A stretch of 58,280 bases of DNA from NCBI GenBank assembly GCA_964445985.1, contig CAYUMU010000034.1, positions 1 to 58,280 on the forward strand. The letters run 5' to 3'. Shown here one piece after another: positions 23,337-32,315 of the stretch. Each line of letters begins with the position of its first letter. The stretch's first letter is position 1. The notes under the pieces are model-generated. The model searched no databases, was not told the origin of the DNA, and saw only the letters and a program-made list of their open reading frames with translations. Both the position numbers and the translations under genes were made by a program. Source of the DNA: CAYUMU01 sp964445985. Its GTDB lineage: Bacteria; Planctomycetota; Planctomycetia; Pirellulales; S012-138.

Positions 23337-26000
23337 ATGCGATTTGAAAAGAAGCCAATTGCCATGCGTGGCCGTACTAGCAACCCGCCGCAGACTGCCC
23401 AGGCCGCGAATCCTCCGCCGCCTGAGGGCAAGCCATCGCGGTTGGTAGGCCTGGTTGGCGGCCCCTTTCGCAAGATCCAGACTTGGGCAGCATTGCATCG
23501 GCCAGCCGCCGTGGGGTTGGCCGCGATTTCGTTTCTGCTGATATCAGGGGTTGTGCTCTGGTGGTTGTTGGCACGCCCCGCCGATCCCGTGCAAGCATCG
23601 CTCGACACGCTAGCGGCTCTGGATCAGCAGGACGACGATCTGGCGGCGACCCGAGCTGAACAACTGGCGAAAGTGCATCGTCGCGATGTCAAATGTCGCG
23701 GCACGGCGGCCTATGTGTTGGGTGTGGTCGCCCTGCACCGGGCGCAGGCTGCCGATGGTCCTATGATCCGGCGGAACGCCCTGGCAGCGGCTGCGTTTCT
23801 CGAGCAAGCAAGAAGGCTGGGTTTCCCGCAAGGACGGCAGGCCGATGGCCTGGCATTTCTCGGCCGCAGTCAACTGCTTGCCGGAAATCAGGCCGCGGCG
23901 TTGAGTGCCTTCGAGGCCGCGCTGCTGGCTGGCGGAGAACCCAAGATGGAGTTGCATGGTTTGGCGGTCGAGGCCGCGTTGCAACTGGCTTCGCCCCTGC
24001 CACGTGTGGCGTTGGATCATCTGGCCGCTATTTTGGCCACACCCGACTTGAGCGAACGCGATCGAGTTTCTGTCGCGTTGCAGCAAGCGCAGGTGCAGCT
24101 ATCGCTGGAAGAATGGGAATCCTGCCGAAAAACCTTAGAGACTTTAGCGGTCAAAGATCGCGGGAGCGGAGCATACTGCAACCTGGCAGGACAGTTGCTG
24201 ATGCGCGACGCTGAGCTAAAGCTGCAAGCCACGGTGGATAACGCCAATGCCGCCGCCGACGCTCAAGAATTATATCTTCAGGCGGCAAACGTTTATCGCC
24301 AGGGGCTGAAGGATCGCAATGGTGACATTCGCGTGACGGCTAGCATGACGCAAGGATTAGCGCAAGCCTATCGGGCCTTGGGCAAGCCCGAAGAGGCCCT
24401 GCGGCAATTGCGTCGCATTCAAACGGCGTATTCCGACGGGCATTTCGCCATGCAAGCGGCGCTGGCAGAAGCCGACGTGCTTCTCCAAAGGCTGGAATAT
24501 GCGGCCGTTGTCGAAGTTTATCGCCAGCAATTGAATCGCGGACCATCCCCGGCGCAGCCCTGGCCCAAGGCAGACGAACTCCAAGTGCGCGAACGCTGTC
24601 TCGTGCATTGGGAACAACTGAAGCAAGCCGGCGCCTATTCCGAGGCCGCATCGCTGCTGCAGATTTGTACGCCCGTGCTTCCCACCACCGAACGCACCCG
24701 GCTCTTGGCTCAAACACTATTTGCCTGGGGAGAACGGTTGCTCGAGCAGGCCAAAATGGAAGCAGGCCCAGAAGGATTGCTCGATCGCCAGGAAATGGCG
24801 GCCGGAACCCTTGGTCCACGCGGGACCGGAAACTCCCCCACTCCGTGGGAAGGTCCATCCGGATCAGCATTATCAGCAACCACGCTCGTGAATAATCCGA
24901 CCGAGGCATCGTTGAGTAAAGTATCGAGTACATCGCGGAGAGGGAAGCTTCTCGCCGACGCTCGGCTCAGGTTTCGTCAGGCAGGGCGAGTCTATTCTCA
25001 ACTCGCAAAAGAACGTCGCACCACCAAGGAATATCCCGACGACCTTTGGGCCGCGGCCGAAGCTTTTCGCGCGGCGCGCGACTATCCCGCGGCCATTGCC
25101 ATGCTGCGAGGCTATTTGGAGCATGCTCGGCCCGGTGAGCGTCAGGCCGAAGCGCTGAATCTTCTCGGCGAAGTGTGGCTGGCGGAAGGCAACGCCGAGG
25201 AAGCGGTGCTAGCTTTGCAGCAGGTGCTCGAACTTTATCCCCGACACCCTGCCAAGTACACCTCGCGGCTGCTGCTCAGCCAGGCCTGGTTGGAACAAGG
25301 CGACGCGGAACAGGCCGCGCAGGCCCTCGAAGACAATCTTCAAGGCAATGATCTCGCACCTGCCAGCCCCGAATGGAAAGCTTCGTTGTTCGGCCTGGCA
25401 CGATTGCGGTACGGACAGCAGCAATGGCAGGTGGCGGCGCCCCTCTTTGAACAGGCCGTGGCGCGCTACCCTGAAGATCGTGAAACACCATTAGCCTGGT
25501 ATTTGCTGGGCGAGTGCTGCATTCAGCGGGCACGCGAGCGAACCGCGGAGTTTGCCGCGCCCTTGGCAGTTGCCGAACGTGAACGGTTAAACGCCGTGCG
25601 GCAACTGCATGCGCAAGCATTGGCGGCATTCGACGCATGTCTCCAAACATTTGAATCGGATGTCAACGATATAGATCGACCAACCGAAGCAGCCGCGGTG
25701 TTGCGTAATGCCTCGTTCGCACGGGCGGCGGTGTTGTTGCAACTTGGCAAACATCAGCAAGCGCTCGAATCGTACGCCGAATTGATCAATCAGTATCAGC
25801 AACTGCCGGCCGTGCTCAACGCCTATGTTCAAATGGCGGCCATCTATCGTGATCGAAAGCAGCCAGACGAGGCGAAAAATGCCGTAGCTGCAGCCCGCAG
25901 TGCGTTGCAGCGACTTCCTGCCGATGGCGCTCTGAAAAAGCAAACAGGCATGATCAAGGAAGAATGGGAGCGATATTTGCAATGGCTAGGAAAGCTGTAG
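23337..26000 (+). CDS. Membrane-anchored TPR repeat protein
   Basis: From ATG 23337 the product has 887 residues. A Pro-rich cytoplasmic part is followed by one hydrophobic segment near residues 60-80 (AVGLAAISFLLISGVVLWWL). The rest, ~790 residues, is alpha-helical and consists largely of TPR-like repeats: ALGKPEEALRQLRRIQTAYS, LLGEVWLAEGNAEEAVLALQ and QVLELYPRHPAKYTSRLLLS. TPR arrays act as protein-binding scaffolds, and the orientation of the segment would put them outside the cytoplasmic membrane, in the periplasm. No enzyme motif is visible. A second ATG at 23364 (MRGRTSN) could be the start, nine codons later. It stands 217 bases before the flagellar cluster, on the same strand, but I see no sign that it belongs to it. 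Confidence 0.75.
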   Translation: MRFEKKPIAMRGRTSNPPQTAQAANPPPPEGKPSRLVGLVGGPFRKIQTWAALHRPAAVGLAAISFLLISGVVLWWLLARPADPVQASLDTLAALDQQDDDLAATRAEQLAKVHRRDVKCRGTAAYVLGVVALHRAQAADGPMIRRNALAAAAFLEQARRLGFPQGRQADGLAFLGRSQLLAGNQAAALSAFEAALLAGGEPKMELHGLAVEAALQLASPLPRVALDHLAAILATPDLSERDRVSVALQQAQVQLSLEEWESCRKTLETLAVKDRGSGAYCNLAGQLLMRDAELKLQATVDNANAAADAQELYLQAANVYRQGLKDRNGDIRVTASMTQGLAQAYRALGKPEEALRQLRRIQTAYSDGHFAMQAALAEADVLLQRLEYAAVVEVYRQQLNRGPSPAQPWPKADELQVRERCLVHWEQLKQAGAYSEAASLLQICTPVLPTTERTRLLAQTLFAWGERLLEQAKMEAGPEGLLDRQEMAAGTLGPRGTGNSPTPWEGPSGSALSATTLVNNPTEASLSKVSSTSRRGKLLADARLRFRQAGRVYSQLAKERRTTKEYPDDLWAAAEAFRAARDYPAAIAMLRGYLEHARPGERQAEALNLLGEVWLAEGNAEEAVLALQQVLELYPRHPAKYTSRLLLSQAWLEQGDAEQAAQALEDNLQGNDLAPASPEWKASLFGLARLRYGQQQWQVAAPLFEQAVARYPEDRETPLAWYLLGECCIQRARERTAEFAAPLAVAERERLNAVRQLHAQALAAFDACLQTFESDVNDIDRPTEAAAVLRNASFARAAVLLQLGKHQQALESYAELINQYQQLPAVLNAYVQMAAIYRDRKQPDEAKNAVAAARSALQRLPADGALKKQTGMIKEEWERYLQWLGKL

Positions 26001-26217
26001 CCGCCTCGGGTTCCGCTTTTCTTGTAGCGGCCTGAGGGGCGTTGCATCGTCGATTGTGCCCCCCCGGCCCTCTCTGCTTGATTTGGCATTTCGCCAGGGC
26101 CGGTTGCGCTTGGGGGATCTTGGCCGATCGATCTTGCCTCAATCGCGGTAAGTGCGTATTTGGTCTCTGTACGAATTGCCCCATCCGATTGCGCTCTTCT
26201 GATTGCTTGCAGCTATC

Positions 26218-26673
26218 ATGCTCGACCCGATGATCATGGCCAGCTTGATCGAGCGAAAACGGCACTGCCTGGAGCAACTGCACGCGCTAGGGCAGCAGCA
26301 GTTGCACGTCATCGGCAGTGGCGACATCGATGGATTGTTTGCCTTGCTGGATAGTCGGCAGAAATGGCTGGATGCTTTCCAGCGGATTGAAGTTTGCCTG
26401 CATCCTTTTCGCGAGCAAGATCCGGCTCAACGAAGATGGCCTGGTGAAGCTCACCGCGAAAAATGTCGCGCAGACCAGCAACGGTGCCAGGAACTGCTAG
26501 CCAACATCACCCGGTTGGAAGAGCAAGGCCGCACTCAACTCGAGCGCCAGCGAGATCAAATGGCCCAGCAACTGGGCGAGCTGAACACGGATCGATTGGC
26601 TAGCGTCGCGTACGCTTCGGCCGTAACGTCGCCGCCCACCGGGCAGCACTTGGACCTTTCCGCGGAGACCTGA
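26218..26673 (+). CDS. FlgN/FliT-like flagellar chaperone candidate
   Basis: The 151-residue product is almost wholly alpha-helical and polar (LIERKRHCLEQLHALGQQQL, then LFALLDSRQKWLDAFQRIEV, and REKCRADQQRCQELLANITR). FlgN and FliT, which chaperone hook-associated and filament-cap proteins, have the same length, helix pattern and a regular 'save-the-last-residue' look, but no strict motif, so this is inference. Context supports it: it is the first gene of the flagellar set and its stop is four bases before the histidine kinase ATG. Two starts are possible, ATG 26218 (MLDPMIM) or a TTG at 26203. Confidence 0.5.
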   Translation: MLDPMIMASLIERKRHCLEQLHALGQQQLHVIGSGDIDGLFALLDSRQKWLDAFQRIEVCLHPFREQDPAQRRWPGEAHREKCRADQQRCQELLANITRLEEQGRTQLERQRDQMAQQLGELNTDRLASVAYASAVTSPPTGQHLDLSAET

Positions 26674-26677
26674 CCTC

Positions 26678-27574
26678 ATGCCGCAGCCCACGCACGACCA
26701 ACTGGAACAGCAGCACGTGCTCCTGCCGTTTGCCAACCATGAGCCTGGCCCACAGTCGGACTTGGAAAGCGTGCTGGCGGCCTGGCACACGGCCACGCTT
26801 CGGTTGGAGCGCACGCATGAAGCTTTGCGGTCTGAGGTTCGACGGCTGACCGAAGAGTTGGAAGTAAAGAATCGAGAACTGGCTCGCAAGAATCGTCTGG
26901 CCGATTTGGGCCGGGTTTCAACCGTGGTTGCACATGAAGTTCGAAATCATTTGGTCCCTTTAAACCTTTATCTCAATCTGCTACGCCGGCGGCTGGGAGA
27001 AGATTCCAGCAGTCTCGACACGCTCGACAAGGTTTCGGCAGGCATTACCGAATTGGACGCTACCGTGAACGACTTGCTGCATTTTACTTCGGATCGCGAT
27101 CCGAACTTCGAGCGACTCATCGTCCGTGATTTGCTGGAAGACGTGGCCGACGCCATGTCGCCGCAGCTCTCGGCCCACGGCATTCAGATTGAGTTGGATG
27201 TACCCCCGGACCACGAAACCCACGCCGATCGGGATATGCTCCGCCGGGCCGTGCTGAACCTGTTGCTTAATGCCGTGGATGCCATGCCCGAGGGTGGTGA
27301 AGTCTTGATCACGTCGGTTGACACGCCGGCGGGGTTGGAATTGGAGATCGCCGACAGCGGCCCAGGCCTCACCGACGAAGTCCGCCGCCGCGCGTTTGAG
27401 CCGTTCTATAGCACCAAGAGCAGCGGCACGGGATTAGGCCTGGCGATTGTGGACCATATTATGGAGCGACATGGCGGTGGCATCACGGCCCTGAACTGTC
27501 ATGAAGGCGGCGCCGCGTTCACGCTGATTCTGCCTCGCCGTCAAGCGGCCATGTTGGGAGCCAAAGCCGCATGA
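26678..27574 (+). CDS. Sensor histidine kinase, FlrB-like
   Basis: This 298-residue soluble kinase lacks membrane segments. A coiled region (RTHEALRSEVRRLTEELEV) leads into the phosphoacceptor helix VSTVVAHEVRNHLVPLNLYL near residues 83-102, where the His is the predicted autophosphorylation site. The ATPase domain shows RRAVLNLLLNAVDAMPEGGE (N box), ELEIADSGPGLTDE (G1 box) and STKSSGTGLGLAIVDHIMER (G2 box). It has no recognisable PAS domain, so a cytoplasmic cue or interaction with flagellar parts is likely. Its stop overlaps the ATG of the response regulator (ATGA), and the pair sits directly before flgB. Such pairs (FlrB/FlrC, FleS/FleR) control middle flagellar genes in other bacteria, which I infer here. 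Confidence 0.88.
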   Translation: MPQPTHDQLEQQHVLLPFANHEPGPQSDLESVLAAWHTATLRLERTHEALRSEVRRLTEELEVKNRELARKNRLADLGRVSTVVAHEVRNHLVPLNLYLNLLRRRLGEDSSSLDTLDKVSAGITELDATVNDLLHFTSDRDPNFERLIVRDLLEDVADAMSPQLSAHGIQIELDVPPDHETHADRDMLRRAVLNLLLNAVDAMPEGGEVLITSVDTPAGLELEIADSGPGLTDEVRRRAFEPFYSTKSSGTGLGLAIVDHIMERHGGGITALNCHEGGAAFTLILPRRQAAMLGAKAA

Positions 27575-28986
27575 GCCGAGCCGCGTTTGCCACCCTCCCT
27601 CCCGTCGATTCCGCCACCATAGGTCGAGTGCTCGTTGTCGACGACCTGCCCAAGGTTCGCGAGTCGATCGCCGATAGTCTTCGCTCATTGGGCTACGAAG
27701 TGCTGGCTTTGCCGAGCGCGGTCACGGCGCTTACCCATCTTCAGCGTGAAAGCTTCGATGTGGTGCTGACCGATTTGCAGATGCCCGGCATGGACGGTCT
27801 GGAGTTTATCCGCCGAATAGAGAAGGCCGGACACAACGTTCCCGTGGTTATGATTACGGCCTACGCGGAAGTGGATTCTGCGGTCGAAGCAATGCGGCAT
27901 GGGGCTTTTGACTATGTGAAGAAGCCGTTTAGCGGTGAGCAGCTCGAGCAAATGGTGGCTAGCGCGATCGCGCATGGTCGCCGTCAAGATGTCGCCGCGG
28001 CGATCGATCGCAAATGGCGGCCGGGCGAAGAGGTGGCCTTGATTGGCTCCAGCCCCGCCATGCAATTGCTTCGCAAACGAATCACCCAATTGGCGCCCAC
28101 TTCAGAACCCGTGCTCATCACGGGCGAAAGCGGCACGGGCAAAGAACTTGTCGCGCGCGGCATTCATCAGCAAAGCAGCCGAGCCGGCCAGCCGTTGGTG
28201 CAGTTAAATTGCGCGGCGTTGCCCGAGCAACTTGCCGAAAGCGAACTGTTCGGACACCGGGCGGGCGCCTTCACGGGCGCGGCCACGGCGCGAACGGGAT
28301 ACTTCGAAGTGGCGGATGGTGGCACGCTGCAACTGGATGAAATCAGCGAAACCCCGGTCACGTTGCAAGCCAAATTGCTGCGTGTGTTGCAGGAGCAAGC
28401 TTTTCAACGAGTTGGGGATAGCGAAACGGTTCGCGTTGATGTTCGTGTATTGGCGACGAGTAATCGGGATCTTCCTCATGAGGTACGGCACGGCCGGTTT
28501 CGCCAGGATCTGTATTTTCGCTTGAATGTATTGCCCCTGGCGGTGCCCGCTTTGCGCGACCGCCGCGGCGATATTCCCGAACTGTTGGACTATTTTCTGC
28601 CGGCGGTTGCCGAGCGCCTGGGCAAGCCTGCTTGCTCGATGCTGAGCGACGCCGTGGAACTGTTGAGCGAATACCATTGGCCAGGCAACGTGCGCGAACT
28701 ACAGAACATTGTTCGCGGGGTGTCGGTGCTCAATCAGGGGCACCCTATCTCGGCCGACGACTTGCGGCCCTGGCTGATTGAGAACCACTCCAGCCAGGCA
28801 GAACCGGCCGTTTCGGTCGCCGCGGGCGTGAGCTTGCGGCAAATGGAGCGGCAACTGATCGAAGCCACCCTCAATGCGTTCGACGGTCACCGCGAGAAGA
28901 CCGCCAAAGCCCTGGGAATTGGCCTGCGCACGCTGACGGGTAAGCTCAAAGACTATGGCTACACTTGCAAGCATGGTTCGGCATGA
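27571..28986 (+). CDS. Sigma-54-dependent response regulator, FlrC/FleR-like
   Basis: The 471-residue regulator has three parts. The receiver (residues ~18-135) has the acidic pair in VLVVDDLPKVR, the phosphoacceptor Asp near residue 68 in VVLTDLQMPGMDG, and the late FDYVKKPFSG. The AAA+ motor (residues ~155-385) has Walker A GESGTGKELVAR, the sigma-54 contact loop as RAGAFTGA, the Walker B-like GGTLQLDEIS, and the LLRVLQEQAFQRVGDSET sensor region. The C-terminal Fis-type helix-turn-helix (REKTAKALGIGLRTLTGKLK) ends the protein. It should activate transcription with RNA polymerase carrying sigma-54 when phosphorylated by the adjacent kinase. flgB begins 29 bases after its stop, so the two-component pair and the rod genes are probably co-transcribed. 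Confidence 0.93.
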   Translation: MSRAAFATLPPVDSATIGRVLVVDDLPKVRESIADSLRSLGYEVLALPSAVTALTHLQRESFDVVLTDLQMPGMDGLEFIRRIEKAGHNVPVVMITAYAEVDSAVEAMRHGAFDYVKKPFSGEQLEQMVASAIAHGRRQDVAAAIDRKWRPGEEVALIGSSPAMQLLRKRITQLAPTSEPVLITGESGTGKELVARGIHQQSSRAGQPLVQLNCAALPEQLAESELFGHRAGAFTGAATARTGYFEVADGGTLQLDEISETPVTLQAKLLRVLQEQAFQRVGDSETVRVDVRVLATSNRDLPHEVRHGRFRQDLYFRLNVLPLAVPALRDRRGDIPELLDYFLPAVAERLGKPACSMLSDAVELLSEYHWPGNVRELQNIVRGVSVLNQGHPISADDLRPWLIENHSSQAEPAVSVAAGVSLRQMERQLIEATLNAFDGHREKTAKALGIGLRTLTGKLKDYGYTCKHGSA

Positions 28987-29015
28987 CGAGTTAAGTGTCT
29001 CGCGGAGGAAACAAC

Positions 29016-29480
29016 ATGCTGCCTGCCATTTTCTCCGGTTCCTCCATTCCCGTCTTGGAGCAGGTTGCGTCGTTCACCGAGGCGCGGCATAGCGTCTTGG
29101 CAGGCAACCTGGCCAACTTCGATACGCCTGGCTATCACAGCCGCGATCTGTCTACCGACGGCTTCGAGGCTCGATTGCGATCCGCCATTGCAGCCCGCGA
29201 TAGCCAGGGTTCAGGACTGGGCTCGGAACTGGCCGCCTCCCTGGGCATGCCGAGCAGCCAGTTCGGTGGCGGCGCCATGGCCTTCGCGATGGGGGCTCCA
29301 AACTCACTGCAACATGTCAACGATAACCTCAACGATCTGCTTCATCACGATGACAGCAATGTCAGCCTTGAAAAGCAAGTGAGTGAAATTACAAAAAACC
29401 AACTGCGCCATAATTTGGCGCTCACGATCATGACAGCTCAATTTCGACTGTTGGAGTCCGCGATCAACGAACGCGCGTAG
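29016..29480 (+). CDS. flgB: Flagellar proximal rod protein FlgB
   Basis: This forms part of the proximal rod of the flagellar basal body. The 154-residue product shows the rod/hook N-terminal motif VASFTEARHSVLAGNLANFD with TPGYHSRDLS near residues 10-40, a middle region rich in Gly/Ser, and the C-terminal helix VSLEKQVSEITKNQLRHNLA. The length fits FlgB. The start is ATG 29016, preceded by GGAGGA seven bases upstream; an in-frame extension to 28995 has no such site. flgC starts 114 bases after its stop; no promoter is certain between them, but the order flgB-flgC-fliE is the usual one. Confidence 0.9.
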   Translation: MLPAIFSGSSIPVLEQVASFTEARHSVLAGNLANFDTPGYHSRDLSTDGFEARLRSAIAARDSQGSGLGSELAASLGMPSSQFGGGAMAFAMGAPNSLQHVNDNLNDLLHHDDSNVSLEKQVSEITKNQLRHNLALTIMTAQFRLLESAINERA

Positions 29481-29594
29481 TTTCCTGGGGGGCGCGTGTA
29501 GCCATTTTTACCATGTCCAAGGTGACTGGGTGCATCTTCGCGGTTGACGTTCTTAATGGCAGTCTCCCCGTCTTTTCATTCGAAAGGCGTCTCC

Positions 29595-30017
29595 ATGTTT
29601 GCAGCCCTTGATATTAGCACCAGCGCCATGGTGGCACAGCGCACGCGACTGAACGCCGTCACCAGCAACATCGCGAACATTTCGACAACCCAGAATGCGA
29701 ACGGCGAGTCTGAAGCGTATCAGCCGCGGTTCGTGGTATTTCAAACCGACGACAGCTTAGGCAGCACTTACGGCGCGGCGGGCGTGCAGGTGGCTTCGGT
29801 GCAGACCGCCGACGTGGAGCCCAACTGGCGGTATGAGCCTGGGCACCCCGACGCCGTGAAGGAGGGGCCTCGCGAAGGCTATGTCGCTTACCCCAATATT
29901 GACCTGACCACCGAGTTCGTGGATGCCCTGGAAGCGACGCGTGCTTACGAGGCCAACGTCGGTGTTGTCGAGATCTCCAAAGACCTCGCCAATCAAACCC
30001 TGCGGATTCTGGCCTAG
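29595..30017 (+). CDS. flgC: Flagellar proximal rod protein FlgC
   Basis: FlgC builds the proximal rod with FlgB and FliE. The 140-residue product starts MFAALDISTSAMVAQRTRLN, followed by AVTSNIANISTTQ, the conserved asparagine-rich rod opening, and ends FVDALEATRAYEANVGVVEI with SKDLANQTLRIL, the usual C-terminal heptad helix. Length and ends match FlgC. The ATG at 29595 fits these motifs; an upstream in-frame ATG at 29544 would add 17 residues (TFLMAVSPSFHSKGVS) that do not belong to the family. The 228-base space to fliE contains short CTAGCG-type palindromes but no clear promoter. Confidence 0.9.
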   Translation: MFAALDISTSAMVAQRTRLNAVTSNIANISTTQNANGESEAYQPRFVVFQTDDSLGSTYGAAGVQVASVQTADVEPNWRYEPGHPDAVKEGPREGYVAYPNIDLTTEFVDALEATRAYEANVGVVEISKDLANQTLRILA

Positions 30018-30245
30018 CACCGCTAGCGTTCGCTGGAAGGTTCGCTCAGCTGCGCTGGCGTTGCGACGCAAATAACTGTATTGAGGTGAATTCACCAGGT
30101 CAGACATAGCGCGTCCCACCTCTCGGCTTCAGCCAGGCGGGTAGGCGTCGCCACCTGTCCTGAATCAGAGCACAAATAGTGTCACCGCTAGCATTTGCTA
30201 TCGCTAGAGCTTGACCAGCGTTTCTGTCATATAGCCAATAGTCTT

Positions 30246-30563
30246 ATGAACCCGATCACCGGCCTGACAACTCAGCGGCTGGCGCCTTCCTTGCCATCCG
30301 TGCCAACGCCGCCGTCGCTTGGCGTGGCATCAACTGGCAGTCCGGGTTCCTTTCAAGACTTTCTGGTTAACTCCATTCAAGAGGTCAACTCGGCGCAAAA
30401 CCAGGCGGATCAAGCCGTCGAGTCGCTGTTTACAGGGGGCGAAGTCAATCCGGCAGAAGTTCTCACCGCCGTCAAGAAGGCCGATCTTGCTTTTCGCATG
30501 TTGATGCAAATTCGCAACAAGCTGGTTCAGGCCTACGAAGAGGTCAAGAATATTCGTGTTTGA
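30246..30563 (+). CDS. fliE: Flagellar hook-basal body protein FliE
   Basis: FliE links the MS ring to the proximal rod. The 105-residue product has a variable Pro/Ser-rich front and the conserved C-terminal part: SFQDFLVNSIQEVNSAQNQA, then GGEVNPAEVLTAVKKADLAF and RMLMQIRNKLVQAYEEV, the typical FliE signature. The start is ATG 30246 (MNPITG), from which length and N-terminus agree with the family; the frame continues upstream to 30195. fliF follows after 90 bases. The region ahead of fliE carries CTAGC repeats but no clear control element. Confidence 0.9.
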   Translation: MNPITGLTTQRLAPSLPSVPTPPSLGVASTGSPGSFQDFLVNSIQEVNSAQNQADQAVESLFTGGEVNPAEVLTAVKKADLAFRMLMQIRNKLVQAYEEVKNIRV

Positions 30564-30653
30564 AACAGATGTCGGCTAATCGATCGTCATCATTGTTCGC
30601 CGACTTGAAACGCAACCTGGTAAAATCTAAGTGTTCGAACGTGGAGCGTCCGA

Positions 30654-32315
30654 ATGGGTGCCGTCAATCGGGCTGCCTCGCAAATCAAAGACCTCTTCAA
30701 CTCCATGACCCCCGGCGCCCGGGTTGCCACGGGCTTGCTGTTTACCGTTATTGTCATCAGCTTCGTTTTTCTGCTTGGCGGCGGACTCGGCAAGGACACA
30801 ACGTATTTGATGGGTGGCCGACCTTTCACCGCCAGCGAAATGCCGGCCATGCAGGCTGCTTTTGCCGCCGCCGGCCTACCCGAACCCCAGTACGACGGAA
30901 ATCGCATTCGGGTACCCGCAGGGCAGGAAGCGGCCTATGTCACGGCGATGGCGGAAGCCGGGGCGATGCCGGCCGATTTTCATAGCTACTTGGAAAAGAC
31001 GCTGGCCGATCAGGGGCCATTCGTCGGGCCGAAGCAGCGTGATGAATTGATCAAGAACGCCAAGCAAAAGAAGCTGTCGGCCATTATTGCTTCGATGCAG
31101 GGTATTGAGTTTGCCACCGTGGACTACGACGTACGACGCGAAGGTGGACTCTCTCGCCGCGTTACCAGCACGGCCTCGGTCAGCGTAAAGCCTGTGCTGA
31201 ACCAACAATTGGATCCCGATCGGGCTCGCATAATTCGCCACTTGGTTTCGGCTGCATTCGCCGGACTAAGGCCCGATGACGTAACCATTGCCGATCTCAA
31301 CGGCCGCGTGTACGCGGGAGGTAGCGACGCCTTTGGCGATGGCCAAGAGCATCAGTATCTCCGCGTGATGCGTTCCTACGAAAATCTGTTTCGCGAAAGA
31401 GCCATGGACGCGCTTTCCTACGTGGCCGGCGTGACGGTTAACGTAAATGTGGAACTTTCGTCAGAAGTAGAAAGTAGCCGCGAGAAGACCACTTTGGATG
31501 ACAAATCGAGTGGTACGCTATTCCAAAGTGAAACAAGCAACACCCGCGATTCAAATTCCGGCCCTCCTGGCGGAAGGCCTGGCGTGGTGGCACAGCAAGG
31601 CAATGCCAATCAGGCAACCCAACTGGGGGCCGCCCGGGCTACATCCTCAACCGATGAACAGTCGACCAGCCAGAGACAGGCGATCCCAGCTCATGAAACA
31701 ATTCGCTCGCGGTCGGTTGGCCTGATTCCTGAGCGTGTGACGGTGGCGATTGGCGTTCCCAGCAGCCATTATGAGAATATTTTCCGCAAGCGCAATCCGG
31801 GCGCCGATGGTCAGCCCGGGCCGCCGCCAGATCTGGCACAACTCAAACTGATAGAGCAGGAAGAACAGGATAAAATTCAGCGCTATGTAGCGCAACTGAT
31901 TCCGACATCTGCAGGCGTGGCCGATCTAGAACCGCTGGTGAAAGTCACCACCTTCGAGCACGTGGCAGGCGTTGCGCCCGCGGCAGAATCGGCAGTTTCA
32001 GCGGGTATGGGATGGTTCGCCCAGAATTGGACGAGTGTAGGGCTACTACTGTTGGGCTTATTGAGCCTGTTCTTTTTGCGGTCGATTGTACGCGGCAACC
32101 CTGAGCCATCGACAAACGACGCTCCTCGTTTGAACCTGGTCAGCGATGCGTCAGAAACAGAACGGGAATCCGCGCCAGTCGAGCCACCCGTGAAGCGAAC
32201 CCTCAAACGGCCTTTGCCGGGACTTTCGTTACGCGAGGAGTTGTCGCAAATGGTCAAAGAAGACCCTGACGCTGCGGCTAGCGTGATCAAGGGTTGGATC
32301 GGAGGCGCCAATTGA
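30654..32315 (+). CDS. fliF: Flagellar MS-ring protein FliF
   Basis: FliF forms the MS ring in the inner membrane, the base on which rod, C ring and export gate assemble. The 553-residue product has an N-terminal membrane segment at ~22-45 (ARVATGLLFTVIVISFVFLL), the ring-building regions (FTASEMPAMQAAFAAAGLPE; TSTASVSVKPVLNQQLDPDR; SAAFAGLRPDDVTIADLNGR), a long Gly/Gln/Ser-rich middle insertion around 285-360, the second membrane segment at ~445-470 (VGLLLLGLLSLFFLRSIVRG), and the FliG-binding tail SLREELSQMVKEDPDAAASV. ATG 30654 is preceded by GGAG. Its stop is linked to the TTG start of fliG by a four-base overlap. Confidence 0.93.
   Translation: MGAVNRAASQIKDLFNSMTPGARVATGLLFTVIVISFVFLLGGGLGKDTTYLMGGRPFTASEMPAMQAAFAAAGLPEPQYDGNRIRVPAGQEAAYVTAMAEAGAMPADFHSYLEKTLADQGPFVGPKQRDELIKNAKQKKLSAIIASMQGIEFATVDYDVRREGGLSRRVTSTASVSVKPVLNQQLDPDRARIIRHLVSAAFAGLRPDDVTIADLNGRVYAGGSDAFGDGQEHQYLRVMRSYENLFRERAMDALSYVAGVTVNVNVELSSEVESSREKTTLDDKSSGTLFQSETSNTRDSNSGPPGGRPGVVAQQGNANQATQLGAARATSSTDEQSTSQRQAIPAHETIRSRSVGLIPERVTVAIGVPSSHYENIFRKRNPGADGQPGPPPDLAQLKLIEQEEQDKIQRYVAQLIPTSAGVADLEPLVKVTTFEHVAGVAPAAESAVSAGMGWFAQNWTSVGLLLLGLLSLFFLRSIVRGNPEPSTNDAPRLNLVSDASETERESAPVEPPVKRTLKRPLPGLSLREELSQMVKEDPDAAASVIKGWIGGAN

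Noticed and set aside
26100..26150. Sigma-54 promoter before the FlgN/FliT-like gene
   Set aside because: TTGGCC...CTTGCC has the GG and GC elements 12 bases apart instead of 10.
30018..30245. Sigma-54 promoter before fliE
   Set aside because: TGTCAC and TTGCT occur near 30180-30200 but nine bases apart instead of five.
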